Of a stretch of DNA of 64,000 nucleotides, positions 43,501 to 51,398 are shown one piece after another. Numbering within the stretch: position 1 is the first letter of the stretch; each line of letters begins with the position of its first letter. This DNA is from Candidatus Ozemobacteraceae bacterium. GTDB lineage: Bacteria; Muiribacteriota; Ozemobacteria; Ozemobacterales; Ozemobacteraceae. The notes below the pieces were generated by a model. That model worked only from the letters and a program-made list of their open reading frames with translations, made no database searches and had not been told where the DNA came from. The stretch lies in assembly GCA_035373905.1 (NCBI GenBank), contig DAOSOK010000003.1, forward strand, positions 76,661 through 140,660. The letters are read 5' to 3'. Made by a program: the position numbers and the translations under genes.

Positions 43501-44068
43501 CAACGGCCTGGGCTGGATGATCGGCAGCCTGTTCAACCACTCGCCGTTCCTCGCGCTCGAGAACAGCTTCGAGGAGCTGAAGAACAACGAGATCTTCCAG
43601 AAGGCGCTGTTCGGCTTCGCCCAGGAGATCCGCGACATCACCACCCGCTGGCAGACGCTCGCCGAGAAGATCGCCCTGAACCATTTCGGCAAGGCGAAGT
43701 TCAAGGTGACCCTGCCGAACCTGAAGGTCGCTGCGATCGTGCCCGAGACCGAGAGCATCTACTACAACGCGGCGAACCAGATCGAGTACGTGCCGCAGAT
43801 CGTCGTCGCCAAGCTCAGCGCCTACGACGATTTCAGCGACTTCTCCAACTGGGTCCCCTACTGCGACAGGCTCGTCTACTGGGTTCTCGCGGACGACCGC
43901 GCGCCCGGCTACGCCCCGCCATCGCACCCGAAGATCAAGCTGGCGTTCTCCGACAGCCTCATCGGAAGCCTGCGTGCGAAGGGGCTTCTCGACGTCGTCG
44001 AGAAGGTGAACTCGCTCAAGAACGGATTCGACCGGCTTCTCGACCGGAAGGCGCCAGCCGGCATGTGA
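40586..44068 (+). CDS. PilB/GspE-type assembly ATPase with C-terminal 77-residue repeats
   Basis: This protein has 1160 residues, about twice the normal PilB length. Residues about 1-150 are the MshEN-like N-domain. The secretion ATPase follows with Walker A GPTGAGKTTT near 320, Walker B LVGEIRD and the tetracysteine zinc site CPHC/CKHC near 454-492. From about residue 570 comes an Ala/Gly-rich linker and then a new region. YKPWQF, FQPWQF and FKAWEY recur at about residues 765, 842 and 919, exactly 77 apart, each followed by Trp and a helix like EALEWLI or AATRWLI, with a partial fourth unit near 985 and a final domain of about 130 residues. GGAGG precedes the ATG. PilB powers pilus extension; the added half is not part of any PilB I know. 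Confidence 0.9.
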   Translation: MSSPHSSKRTIEELMLEKQILTAEQLEKARNIQAQTLERLEEIIIRLGFMAEKDLLELWAEFLGVAVVDLTNIKVDAKILSLIPEYQAKQYKMIPYKRTGNRLTVVMADPFDIMAQDMIAFLTQCKLDILIAPKAQIELAIKQLYSWEGFSVAGEESFVGGGAGGESGEDIMRRTSEEGPVVQFLNAIFKQAILKRASDIHVEPREDILLVRFRIDGILHDAMTGPKSLLAPLISRIKILSHLDIAERRMPQDGRLKVKMENREIDFRVSTVPSLLGEKAVLRLLQREASFDLDNIGFLPEDLDKLKAVMDEPYGMILVTGPTGAGKTTTLFGMLKYFNNTEINIFTIENPIEYRIDGITQVQTNEKINLDFAQGLRAALRQDPDVILVGEIRDLETAEIAFRASLTGHKVLSTLHTNNAAASINRLIDMGVPAYLVTAAVRAVIAQKLLHRICPHCRTEYRPSPKTIQRLKLPPNKIMGAKFFKGTGCKHCNQSGVYGRQGVYEVLMVTPAIRDVIVDGGGQEATIKRVARLGGMKTLREIAVQRALEGACTLEEVLYVTPSDDEAPGLGAAALAAVLGRGAGQTFVAPTAVAVPAAGAEAGGQVDRPLDMNDPVVRSLMARLEEEFLFFSDEDIAAKLQMSLLQVQEARGSLGLTHDREGFRKRFGRFPEELTEDEVMGLIEDVQERQGRLPDFVFDDPASGEIFARSLTKMALKLLSGRVSDPEQIPSAFSDEFCAGYGMDQAVAWAGGSRFKLVEMVLPERYKPWQFGEAGAWIASGDLGERTREALEWLITTKLGCSRGDLPQMLTAEVMRSCGLDVLLQRHGNSVYRMVQTIYPGVFQPWQFVDEESIIWFREDRYETARAATRWLIESRLALPLEEVPRRLTLRDFHQNSLSKLLDLFNQNLFQVVDNAYPNRFKAWEYSEQSDLWRSADALDKAREATAWLIGERLQWETAKAPAQLTRRHFLNNGLGWMIGSLFNHSPFLALENSFEELKNNEIFQKALFGFAQEIRDITTRWQTLAEKIALNHFGKAKFKVTLPNLKVAAIVPETESIYYNAANQIEYVPQIVVAKLSAYDDFSDFSNWVPYCDRLVYWVLADDRAPGYAPPSHPKIKLAFSDSLIGSLRAKGLLDVVEKVNSLKNGFDRLLDRKAPAGM

Positions 44069-44071
44069 CGA

Positions 44072-45982
44072 TCAGCCGGCCGGCGGCCCGTCGCCGGCCC
44101 GGCCCAGATGGACCTCGGCCCAGACGCCGAACATGAACAGCCCCCAGAGGGCGAATCCCCAGTCGCGCCGCCGCTCCTCGAGCTCGCGGTGCAGGGTCAT
44201 GATGCGCGACGTATCGGGAAACCAGTTTCTGAACAACGGCGAGCGGACCGTCGTCACGAACGCATCGCGGAGCGGCCCCGTGAGCCATCCGGATACGGGG
44301 CTGTTGAAGCCGGATTTCGGGCGGTCGATCAGTTCGTCGGGAAGAACGCCGCGCAGGCTCTCGCGGAGGATTTTCTTCGTCGAGGCGAGGTCGAATTTCT
44401 GTCGCCACGGGATGCTCGCGCTTCTCGCCAGCACGTCGAGATCGAGGAAGGGACTTCGCAACTCCAGGCCGTGCGCCATCGATGCGGTGTCGGCCTTCAC
44501 GAGGATGTCATCCGCGAGCCAGGTTCGGAGATCGACGTAGAAATGACGCCGCTGCTCGTCAAGGCCATCGCACCGGTCATAGAACGCCCGGAACCGGTCG
44601 AACGGGGTATACTCCCCCAGCTCGCGCACGATGTCGGGAGCCAGAAGTTCGCGGCGGATCCCGCTCTCGAACAGCGCGCGCCAGCCGAAATGCGCGAACG
44701 CGGCATCGGCGCCGGCCCAGCGGCAGAACTGGCGCACCTTGTATTCCAGGGAAACCTTCCCATACCCGATGGGAACAAAGTTGCCGAGTCTGTCGGCAAC
44801 GCGCAGCAGGAACGCCCAGCCGGGAACGAACCGCCGGCCCAGCATCGCGAGGAGGTCGGCCCGGCACGTCTCGTATCCGCCGAACATCTCGTCGCCGCCG
44901 TCTCCGGTCAACGCTACTTTCACCCGTTGCGAAGCGAGTTCGCACACCTTCCAGGTCGGCCAGGCGGACGAGTCGGCGAACGGCTGATCGAAATACCAGG
45001 AGAGCCGCCTCAGCTCGTCCAGCGTGGGCGGAACAATCTCGACCCCTTCGACGCCGACGCCGCGCGAACGGCCGAACGCCTCGGCCCGGACACGCTCGTC
45101 GAAGCCGGCTTCCGGAAAGCCTGCCGAGAAGGTCCGCATATGCGGATACTGCGCCACAGCCATGTCCAGGACCGCCGACGAGTCGATCCCGCCGCTCAGG
45201 AGACAGCCGATTTCGACGTCGGCGACGAGCCGGCGTTCCACGGCCTGCCGCAGAAGCTCCCGCACCTCTTCTTTGCCGGCGGGTCTGCATGGCCCGGAGA
45301 GCAGATCGGCCGCATCCCACCAGGTGCCGCCGCTCAACGACGCCGAGGAAACGTCCAGCCGGAGCCAGCAACCGGGCTCGAGGCGGCGGATCTGCCGGAA
45401 GATGCTCTTCTCGCCCCCGATGTATCCGACGGCGAGGAGGTCGCTGACGGCCCGGACATCCAGCTCGTCGCTCCTTCCCGGCAGAACCCGCAACGCCTTG
45501 AGCTCCGAGGCGAAGCCGAGAGTTCCATCCAACCAGGTATAAAATAACGGTTTTATCCCAAGGCGATCGCGGACCAGCGTCAGGACACGCTCAGCGGAGT
45601 CCCAGACGGCGAACGCGAACATGCCGCGGATGCGCGCCAGGCACGACATGCCGTATCGCTGCCACATCCGAAGCAACACCTCGGTATCGGATCGGCTGCG
45701 GAGGGGGGCGTCGGAGGCGAGTTCGGTGCTCAACTCGCGGTAATTATATATTTCCCCGTTGAATACGAGATGGAACCGGCCGTCGGAAGAGGAGAACGGT
45801 TGGGCGGCGTGATCGCTCAGATCAATGATGGCGAGCCGCTGATGCCCGAGCCATGCGTGCGGAAGCAGTCGTTCGCCGCGGCCGTCGTCGCCGCGGTGCC
45901 GGATGCGCGCCAGCATTCTGCGCCCGACCGCCGGGTCCACTCCCGGATTCCTCGCATCGATGATGCCGGCGATGCCGCACAT
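44072..45982 (-). CDS. asnB: Asparagine synthase (glutamine-hydrolysing)
   Basis: This 636-residue protein has an N-terminal glutaminase of the Ntn type beginning MCGIAGIID, with Cys2 the nucleophile after Met removal, and a C-terminal synthetase with the pyrophosphate loop SGGIDSSAVLD near residue 265. It converts aspartate and glutamine to asparagine with ATP. In surface-polysaccharide operons, AsnB-like enzymes are often used to amidate other carboxylates. Here it is the last gene of a methyltransferase, glycosyltransferase and radical SAM operon, starting seven bases after the radical SAM stop, so a modification role is possible. It ends three bases from the convergent pilB-like gene. Confidence 0.92.
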   Translation of the reverse strand: MCGIAGIIDARNPGVDPAVGRRMLARIRHRGDDGRGERLLPHAWLGHQRLAIIDLSDHAAQPFSSSDGRFHLVFNGEIYNYRELSTELASDAPLRSRSDTEVLLRMWQRYGMSCLARIRGMFAFAVWDSAERVLTLVRDRLGIKPLFYTWLDGTLGFASELKALRVLPGRSDELDVRAVSDLLAVGYIGGEKSIFRQIRRLEPGCWLRLDVSSASLSGGTWWDAADLLSGPCRPAGKEEVRELLRQAVERRLVADVEIGCLLSGGIDSSAVLDMAVAQYPHMRTFSAGFPEAGFDERVRAEAFGRSRGVGVEGVEIVPPTLDELRRLSWYFDQPFADSSAWPTWKVCELASQRVKVALTGDGGDEMFGGYETCRADLLAMLGRRFVPGWAFLLRVADRLGNFVPIGYGKVSLEYKVRQFCRWAGADAAFAHFGWRALFESGIRRELLAPDIVRELGEYTPFDRFRAFYDRCDGLDEQRRHFYVDLRTWLADDILVKADTASMAHGLELRSPFLDLDVLARSASIPWRQKFDLASTKKILRESLRGVLPDELIDRPKSGFNSPVSGWLTGPLRDAFVTTVRSPLFRNWFPDTSRIMTLHRELEERRRDWGFALWGLFMFGVWAEVHLGRAGDGPPAG

Positions 45983-45988
45983 CGGTCG

Positions 45989-47512
45989 TCAGCCCTTTCT
46001 GTGCCGCATCACCATTCGCCGGAACAGGGGATACTCGAAGAGAAGGCGGGAGAATCCCTTTTTGAACCTGAACCTGGCGAAGGGGCGATACAGCGCGATG
46101 ATCAGCCGGATTATTTTATAGTATAACGAATTTTCCGTGGGCAGAAGCTCGGCCTTCCGGTCGATGAAATAGGACATGACCTGCATCATCTCGATGTCAC
46201 GCTGGATCGAGGGTGTATACCACGGCTCCGGCTTGTCGCCCTCGGCCTCCTCGCAGGCCCACTCTTCCAGGGTCGCCGGCGGCCGGTAGCCGTGGCGGGT
46301 TGCGACCTCGGCCATGACGGTCCCAGGGAGGGGATGAAACTTGTTCGGCTGGAAGATGACCGCGCGGGGATTCTCGTCGAGAACCCGCAGGAGCAGGCGG
46401 CGCGTCGCGGCCATTTCCTCGCGCGTCTCGCCAGGGGTTCCGACGATCCAGTTGTAGGCGGCGATCAGTTTTCCGTTCTTCGCAAGCCGCCTGTTCGCCT
46501 CGATCGTGTCCTCGACGGTCACGCCCTTTTCATACAGGGCGAGGATGCGCGGCGATCCTGACTCCAGGCCGACATGCAGGATCTCGGTGCCGCTTTCGGC
46601 GAGGGCGTCCAGGAACGCGTCGTCCATGCGCAGGATCTCGTTCACGCGCGCCCCGCGGAAACTCATCGGGATTTTGATCCGCCGCCGCTTCAATTCGTCG
46701 ATGACGCCCTTGATATGCTCGGGGTTCACGAACGAGTCGTCGTCGTAAAAGTAGATCAGGCCGGCGTCGTATCGATCCCGGAGATATTCGATGTGATCGA
46801 CCACCTCCGTCGCGGGCAATGGGAGCCACTTCGGCTTGTATTCCCTGTACATTGCAGGAGATATACAGAAGGCGCAGCGATAGGGACAGCCGAACGCGCT
46901 GTATATCGGAAAGACGCGGCGCGACGTTCCGAAATGCGCGTAGACGCCGTAATCCGGGATCAGGCGGTACGGGATCTCGCGGAACGGCACCGGCTCGAAG
47001 CCCTTGAAGGGCTTCCGGCCGACGATCCGCCCTTCGTGCCGGGAATACAGACCCGGAACGCAATCGAGTTCGTCGCTCGCCGGCATGTCATGTGCGGCCA
47101 GAGCATGACTCAGCCGAACGGCGGACGAGACGCCGGAGCCGCTGATCGCGTAATCGACGGCGGGGTTTCCGAGAACCGTTTCGGGTGCGATCGTCGCCAG
47201 CGAGCCGCCCCAGACGACGGGATACTTCCCCGCCGCCTTTACGGCGCGACTGACCTCGAGAGCGCTGGCGACGGGCGCGCCGCCCATCACGGTGAGACCG
47301 ACCCACAGGACGTCGGCATCGAGGGCTTTCACCACCTCGTCGGCGTTGCCGCCCGAGGCGCGGAGATCGATGATCCGCACGTCGAAGCCTTCCTTGACGA
47401 GACCGGAAGCGACGTACAGCAGACTCAGGGGCGGATGCCGGACGAACTCACCCGCAACGCCCATCGAAGGCTGGACGAGGAGGATCTTACGGCCTGTCAC
47501 GGAGTCTCTCAT
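45989..47512 (-). CDS. B12-binding-domain radical SAM protein
   Basis: This 507-residue protein has an N-terminal cobalamin-binding-like domain (residues about 8-145; HPPLSLLYVASGLVKEG is the common start pattern, no DxHxxG) and a radical SAM domain with C209-x3-C213-x2-C216 in FGCPYRCAFCISP. The C-terminal region is rich in Tyr and Arg and has a hydrophobic helix. It starts inside the end of the glycosyltransferase gene (26-base overlap) and leads directly to asnB, so it belongs to the same operon. Enzymes of this type methylate or rearrange glycan, lipid or peptide precursors. The substrate is unknown. Confidence 0.87.
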   Translation of the reverse strand: MRDSVTGRKILLVQPSMGVAGEFVRHPPLSLLYVASGLVKEGFDVRIIDLRASGGNADEVVKALDADVLWVGLTVMGGAPVASALEVSRAVKAAGKYPVVWGGSLATIAPETVLGNPAVDYAISGSGVSSAVRLSHALAAHDMPASDELDCVPGLYSRHEGRIVGRKPFKGFEPVPFREIPYRLIPDYGVYAHFGTSRRVFPIYSAFGCPYRCAFCISPAMYREYKPKWLPLPATEVVDHIEYLRDRYDAGLIYFYDDDSFVNPEHIKGVIDELKRRRIKIPMSFRGARVNEILRMDDAFLDALAESGTEILHVGLESGSPRILALYEKGVTVEDTIEANRRLAKNGKLIAAYNWIVGTPGETREEMAATRRLLLRVLDENPRAVIFQPNKFHPLPGTVMAEVATRHGYRPPATLEEWACEEAEGDKPEPWYTPSIQRDIEMMQVMSYFIDRKAELLPTENSLYYKIIRLIIALYRPFARFRFKKGFSRLLFEYPLFRRMVMRHRKG

Positions 47513-48359
47513 ACAGCCGGCTCATGATATACGCCTGAAATGCCGCGAGCACCGTCAGATGGAGGACAATCCACGTGATTCCGGTCGCGATGCCCCAGAA
47601 ACCCGGTCCAATCAAACCGAATACGGCAAGAAGGCCGCCGCCGAGAAGGAAGAGAATCATCTGCGCGAAAATGCAGTGGCCGGATCGGAACATCAGGCCC
47701 ATGCTCAGGATCAGGAAAAAGGTGCGGAGCGAGTCCCTGACGTGGCGGACCTTGGAAATGCCCGTCCGATCGCCGTACCCGATCGGCACATAGCTGACGA
47801 ACCGGTTCGTCATGCAGGAATAGACGGTCAGCGACGTCGAGAAGGAAAACTTGAGGCTGAACAACTCGCGGCCGCTCGTAACGATGTCGCGCCGGAAAAT
47901 CCGCATGCCGCTGTTCGGATCGGGCGAATGGTGGCCGGTGAAATACAGGATGATGGACCGGAGCAGGAGTCGCAGAGCCTTGACGAATACGGTCTGCTTC
48001 TCGATCCGGCGGGCGCCGATGATCATGTCGTATGTGTCGGACAACGGCAGCATCTCGCCGAAATCGTGCGGATCGTACGTCCCGTCGGCGTCGATGATCG
48101 CGATCAGATCGTGGCTCGCCCGGTCGATCCCGCTCAGGAGCGATCGCCCGTAGCCCGTGTTCTTCGGATGGCGCACAAGGACCGCGCCGGAGGGCACCGC
48201 CGCCGCCGTCCCGTCGGTGGAACCGTCGTCGACGACGATCACTTCCAGGGAGCCCGGAACTTTTCCCGAGAGAGCGTCGAAAACGGATGTCACGACGGCG
48301 CCAATCGCCCGCTCCTCGTTGTATGCCGGAATGATGACGGACAGTCCGCCGCTGGTCAT
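47487..48359 (-). CDS. Family 2 glycosyltransferase (polyprenyl-phosphate type)
   Basis: This 290-residue protein has an N-terminal GT-A domain starting LSVIIPAYNEERAIGAVV, with VDDGSTDGTAA and the DxD-type DADGTYDPHD near residue 96. Two or more hydrophobic segments at the C-terminus (about 228-280) anchor it to the inner membrane, as in dolichol/undecaprenyl-phosphate mannosyl- or glucosyltransferases. It overlaps the methyltransferase gene by four bases (ATGA) at its start and the radical SAM gene by 26 bases at its end. It probably prepares a lipid-linked sugar for envelope glycan modification. Confidence 0.88.
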   Translation of the reverse strand: MTSGGLSVIIPAYNEERAIGAVVTSVFDALSGKVPGSLEVIVVDDGSTDGTAAAVPSGAVLVRHPKNTGYGRSLLSGIDRASHDLIAIIDADGTYDPHDFGEMLPLSDTYDMIIGARRIEKQTVFVKALRLLLRSIILYFTGHHSPDPNSGMRIFRRDIVTSGRELFSLKFSFSTSLTVYSCMTNRFVSYVPIGYGDRTGISKVRHVRDSLRTFFLILSMGLMFRSGHCIFAQMILFLLGGGLLAVFGLIGPGFWGIATGITWIVLHLTVLAAFQAYIMSRLYERLRDRP

Positions 48360-48970
48360 GCTTCAGATTTCCTTTCCGATGTGGTGGCGGGCTTTTCGAA
48401 CACGAACTCGATCTCTTCGAAGCCTCCGACCCAGTATGCCCAGATTCTGGAACACGCAGCCGGAGACATGGCGGCAACCGCGTCGAAGAGGCGCCCCAGC
48501 AGGAGACCGGCACGATATTGAAACGGGGAAAGGCAGGCCTTTTTCAGTTCCGGTTGCGCGAACCACGTCAGCATCATCGACACGAGTCTGAGCTCGACCC
48601 CCGAATACCCGCCGGGGAACGAGGGGTCGAAATACATCGGAAACGATACATCGAAGCCGGCCCGGTGCTGCGGATGCGTGAAGCCGCGCGAGCAGTGAGG
48701 AACCCGGACGATCAGAGTCCCGGCGGGCGAGAGAAGCCGCGCCCATTCGCGCATCGCTCCGAATGCATCGGGAAGGTGTTCCAGTACATGCGAGGCGACG
48801 ATGCGGTCGTATTTTTCCGGCTCGAGAGGATAAGGAAACGACGAGAGATCGAAGCGGAGGTCGGCAGCCGAAGCAGGATCAATATCTATATTTATATATC
48901 CAGCCAGAGGATATCGCCCGCAACCGAGATTCAGGCGCCGCAGCCGTTCGGTTCCCCGTTGTTCGCTCAT
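48356..48970 (-). CDS. SAM-dependent methyltransferase (class I)
   Basis: This 204-residue protein has motif I LNLGCGRYPLAGYINIDIDP near residue 13, then DRIVASHVLEHLPD (motif II, methyltransferase type 11 pattern) near 58 and SPAGTLIVRVPH near 87. The ATG at 48970 lies six bases after a TATAAT box on the minus strand and there is no Shine-Dalgarno, so a leaderless message is likely. It is the first gene of the four-gene operon and overlaps the glycosyltransferase by ATGA. Codons for GYINIDID are strikingly AT-rich. A role in O-methylating a glycan is plausible. Confidence 0.85.
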   Translation of the reverse strand: MSEQRGTERLRRLNLGCGRYPLAGYINIDIDPASAADLRFDLSSFPYPLEPEKYDRIVASHVLEHLPDAFGAMREWARLLSPAGTLIVRVPHCSRGFTHPQHRAGFDVSFPMYFDPSFPGGYSGVELRLVSMMLTWFAQPELKKACLSPFQYRAGLLLGRLFDAVAAMSPAACSRIWAYWVGGFEEIEFVFEKPATTSERKSEA

Positions 48971-48976
48971 GCTGCG

Positions 48977-48982
48977 ATTATA
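48977..48982 (-). promoter_or_regulatory. TATAAT -10 box, leaderless start of the methyltransferase operon
   Basis: On the minus strand a perfect TATAAT ends six bases before the ATG at 48970. No clear -35 was found at the usual distance. Confidence 0.5.
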
Positions 48983-49105
48983 CACCACCGCTGCCTGCCC
49001 GGCGAAGAAAACTTGCAGGCTTTGCCGATGCTCCCGGCCCGTTTCCTCCGTCCGGATCGTGTATACTACGGACTGAGGAGTGATCCGCAACACCGGGGAG
49101 AATCG

Positions 49106-49588
49106 ATGAACCCGCATCCGCTTGACGTTTTCCTTCCCTTTCTGACCGTGCCCGCCGGCATATTGGCCATCCTGCTCGCCATCAACGTGATCCTTTTGGC
49201 GGTGGCATGGCTGGGCGGCTGGAGCAGTCTTGCACGGGCATATCCCGGCCGCCAGCAGACCGGAGGAGAGACGCGAAGTTTTCGAAGTCTGCGCTTCGGC
49301 TACTGGACCGGCTACAACAATTGCGTGACGATCGGCGGCGATTCTCAGGGTCTGCACCTGTCGATGCCATGGTTCCTGCGGGCAGGCCACGAGCCGATCT
49401 TCATCCCCTGGGCCGATATGCAGATCGTGGAAAAGCAGTCCTTTTTCGGTCTGTCTCCCATCGTCGGTCTCGCGTTTAAAAACTGCCCTGGCGTCCGCCT
49501 CCATCTGCAGGCAAGCCTCCTGGCCGACATCCAGGCGGGCGCCGGAAGCCTTTGCTCGACGGCGGGAAACGCCGACGGCGATCGTTAG
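49106..49588 (+). CDS. Single-pass membrane protein, unknown
   Basis: This 160-residue protein has a long N-terminal hydrophobic region (about residues 8-38, FLTVPAGILAILLAINVILL) followed by a cytoplasmic or periplasmic domain of about 115 residues. That domain has NNCVTIGGDSQGLHLSMPWF and FIPWADMQIVEK. These are beta-strand patterns like a small PH-like or TGF-like sandwich. GGGGAG lies six bases before the ATG at 49106. I recognise no family. It diverges from the methyltransferase operon and converges with the large membrane protein, with nine bases between the two stops. Confidence 0.6.
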   Translation: MNPHPLDVFLPFLTVPAGILAILLAINVILLAVAWLGGWSSLARAYPGRQQTGGETRSFRSLRFGYWTGYNNCVTIGGDSQGLHLSMPWFLRAGHEPIFIPWADMQIVEKQSFFGLSPIVGLAFKNCPGVRLHLQASLLADIQAGAGSLCSTAGNADGDR

Positions 49589-49597
49589 CCGGGATGT

Positions 49598-51379
49598 TCA
49601 GAGGACGGCGAGCGCCGAAAAACCGATCACCAGCAGGAGAACGCCGACCCACCGGCCCGCCGGGCTTTTCCGCTCGAGGACGAGGTCATGAACTCCGGCT
49701 GGCAGATCCGCCGTCATGGCGCCGTCCGCGTGGTCCGGGAACAACGTGATGTCCCGGCCCGCGGCTGTCAGCCTCCAGTCGCGATCGTAATGGGCCGCAA
49801 TGCGTATTCTCGCACCGCAGCTCGCGACATCGACGCGAAATCTCGTTCCGGCAAGCCAAGGCTCGCCCGGTTCCATCGCGCCGGCGCCGCGCACGATCGA
49901 CGGGAAGAAAAGGGAATTCCCATCGGATCTGCCGGCGGCGGCCAGTGGTGCGTGAAAAGGCTTGAATGAAGGAGCCACCGCCCGTCCCTCATTCATATAG
50001 TATTCTATATCCGACGGACCGAACGGTTTGCTTATGCCCGCGAAAACGGCGGAAATAGCCGGCAAACCGCCGAACAGCAGCAGGAACAGGATCGGCACCG
50101 CAACTCCCGGCAGCCTTCTTCCGGCCGTCCGGGCGCAGGCGAATCCACCGTCTGTCATTGCAGGGGCGAGAAGGATCTGTGCCGGAATCAGCAGGCGCCA
50201 GGAAAACTCGAGAAGCTCCCCGACCGGTGAAACAAGCTGCCAGAGAGGCATTGAACACCGAAACATCGCAAGGCAGGCCAGAAACCCGACCAGACTGCAC
50301 GGAAGAGCGTCCCTGCGCCAGGCAAGAAGCCATCCGGCGATAGCGAGCCCCAGCACGATCACCACCGCAAGAAACATCCACGACCTCAGGAAGCGAAACA
50401 GCACCAAGCCGTCTTCGGAATGAATCCGCACTCCGCTGCCCAGGAGATATCCGAGAGCCGGTCTCAGCCCCTGGAACCGGCCGATTTCGACCAAATCCTT
50501 GTTGCCATTGACGTCCGTGTCCGATCGAAACACCTCATCGATGAACAGAGACTCGATCCCCGGCCTGACCTTGTTCTTCCCTTCGAAATGCGCCTCTTTC
50601 ACCGAGAGCATAGCCGGCAGCAGAAAGGGTGCCGCCAGGCATCCGCCGACGGAGGCTGCCGCGAGAAACGCGACGAACTGCCGCGCCGATCTCGCCATGA
50701 CGGAACGTACAACGGAAACGAATGAGGCGAGGCAGATACAGACGAACGTCATCTGAAGATGCGTCCAGCACATAGCGCCGATCGCGATCGCAAGACGGCG
50801 GGAACTCGTCTTCATGGCCGCCAGAACGCAGGGAAAGAGCAGAACCGCACACAGGTGCTGGAAAAAGAAGTTGTGGTACAGATGCATCGCCACACCAGGA
50901 CCGGAAAAAAGCAACAGGCTTCCGACGATCCTCCGGGGCCGGGACAGTCCTTCCGCCCCGAGAAACCCGCGCATTCCCCAGGATCCCGCGATCGCGAACG
51001 CGAGCACCGACAACTTGAGAGCCATGCCTGGCGTACAGCCTGACAAGATGAAAAGGGACGACACGAACAGGGGCGACTGGCCTGAATACCGGAACGTCAG
51101 GGCTCCGAACCCGTTGAACACGAAGGGATCCCAGTCGGGAATCCCTCCGGTCGTGAGAAGCACCAGGGCATAATCGTTCGCGGCACGCAGGTGAAGCGGC
51201 ATGTCGATGGCGGCAGGAACACCCGGTTGCAGGAAATACAGAAAAAACAGCGGCAGGACGGGCAAAACGATCTCGAGCAATGCTCCCGCTGTCGATGACG
51301 TTCGCACGCGCGCCGCCAGGTTTCCCAGAAACGAGAAAGCCGGCATGCGAAACTGCGGGTTCCGGATGCCGGCTTCCAT
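49598..51379 (-). CDS. Large multi-pass membrane protein (PTPS-related/YfhO-like)
   Basis: This protein of about 593 residues has ten or more hydrophobic segments, beginning LLEIVLPVLPLFFLYFL near residue 35, then a loop with MPLHLRAANDYALVLL and PDWDPFVFNGFGALTFRY. This pattern resembles bacterial membrane glycosyltransferase-like (GT-C) proteins annotated as PTPS-related or YfhO. The C-terminal half contains a periplasmic beta-rich domain ending in a last TM (VGVLLLVIGFSALAVL). It starts 19 bases downstream of kamE. A hairpin (51337-51375) covers its first codons, so the true start may be the in-frame ATG at 51346. An envelope-glycan role is a guess from the neighbours. Confidence 0.62.
   Translation of the reverse strand: MEAGIRNPQFRMPAFSFLGNLAARVRTSSTAGALLEIVLPVLPLFFLYFLQPGVPAAIDMPLHLRAANDYALVLLTTGGIPDWDPFVFNGFGALTFRYSGQSPLFVSSLFILSGCTPGMALKLSVLAFAIAGSWGMRGFLGAEGLSRPRRIVGSLLLFSGPGVAMHLYHNFFFQHLCAVLLFPCVLAAMKTSSRRLAIAIGAMCWTHLQMTFVCICLASFVSVVRSVMARSARQFVAFLAAASVGGCLAAPFLLPAMLSVKEAHFEGKNKVRPGIESLFIDEVFRSDTDVNGNKDLVEIGRFQGLRPALGYLLGSGVRIHSEDGLVLFRFLRSWMFLAVVIVLGLAIAGWLLAWRRDALPCSLVGFLACLAMFRCSMPLWQLVSPVGELLEFSWRLLIPAQILLAPAMTDGGFACARTAGRRLPGVAVPILFLLLFGGLPAISAVFAGISKPFGPSDIEYYMNEGRAVAPSFKPFHAPLAAAGRSDGNSLFFPSIVRGAGAMEPGEPWLAGTRFRVDVASCGARIRIAAHYDRDWRLTAAGRDITLFPDHADGAMTADLPAGVHDLVLERKSPAGRWVGVLLLVIGFSALAVL
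51337..51375 (-). terminator. Possible terminator-like hairpin after kamE
   Basis: On the minus strand AAGCCGGCAT, a 19-base loop and ATGCCGGCTT form a perfect 10-bp stem followed by TCTCGTTTC. It begins about 25 bases beyond the kamE stop and overlaps the first codons of the next gene. The loop is long and the T-run is weak, so this is tentative. Confidence 0.4.
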
Positions 51380-51398
51380 GGGAATTTCCTCGCGGGAA

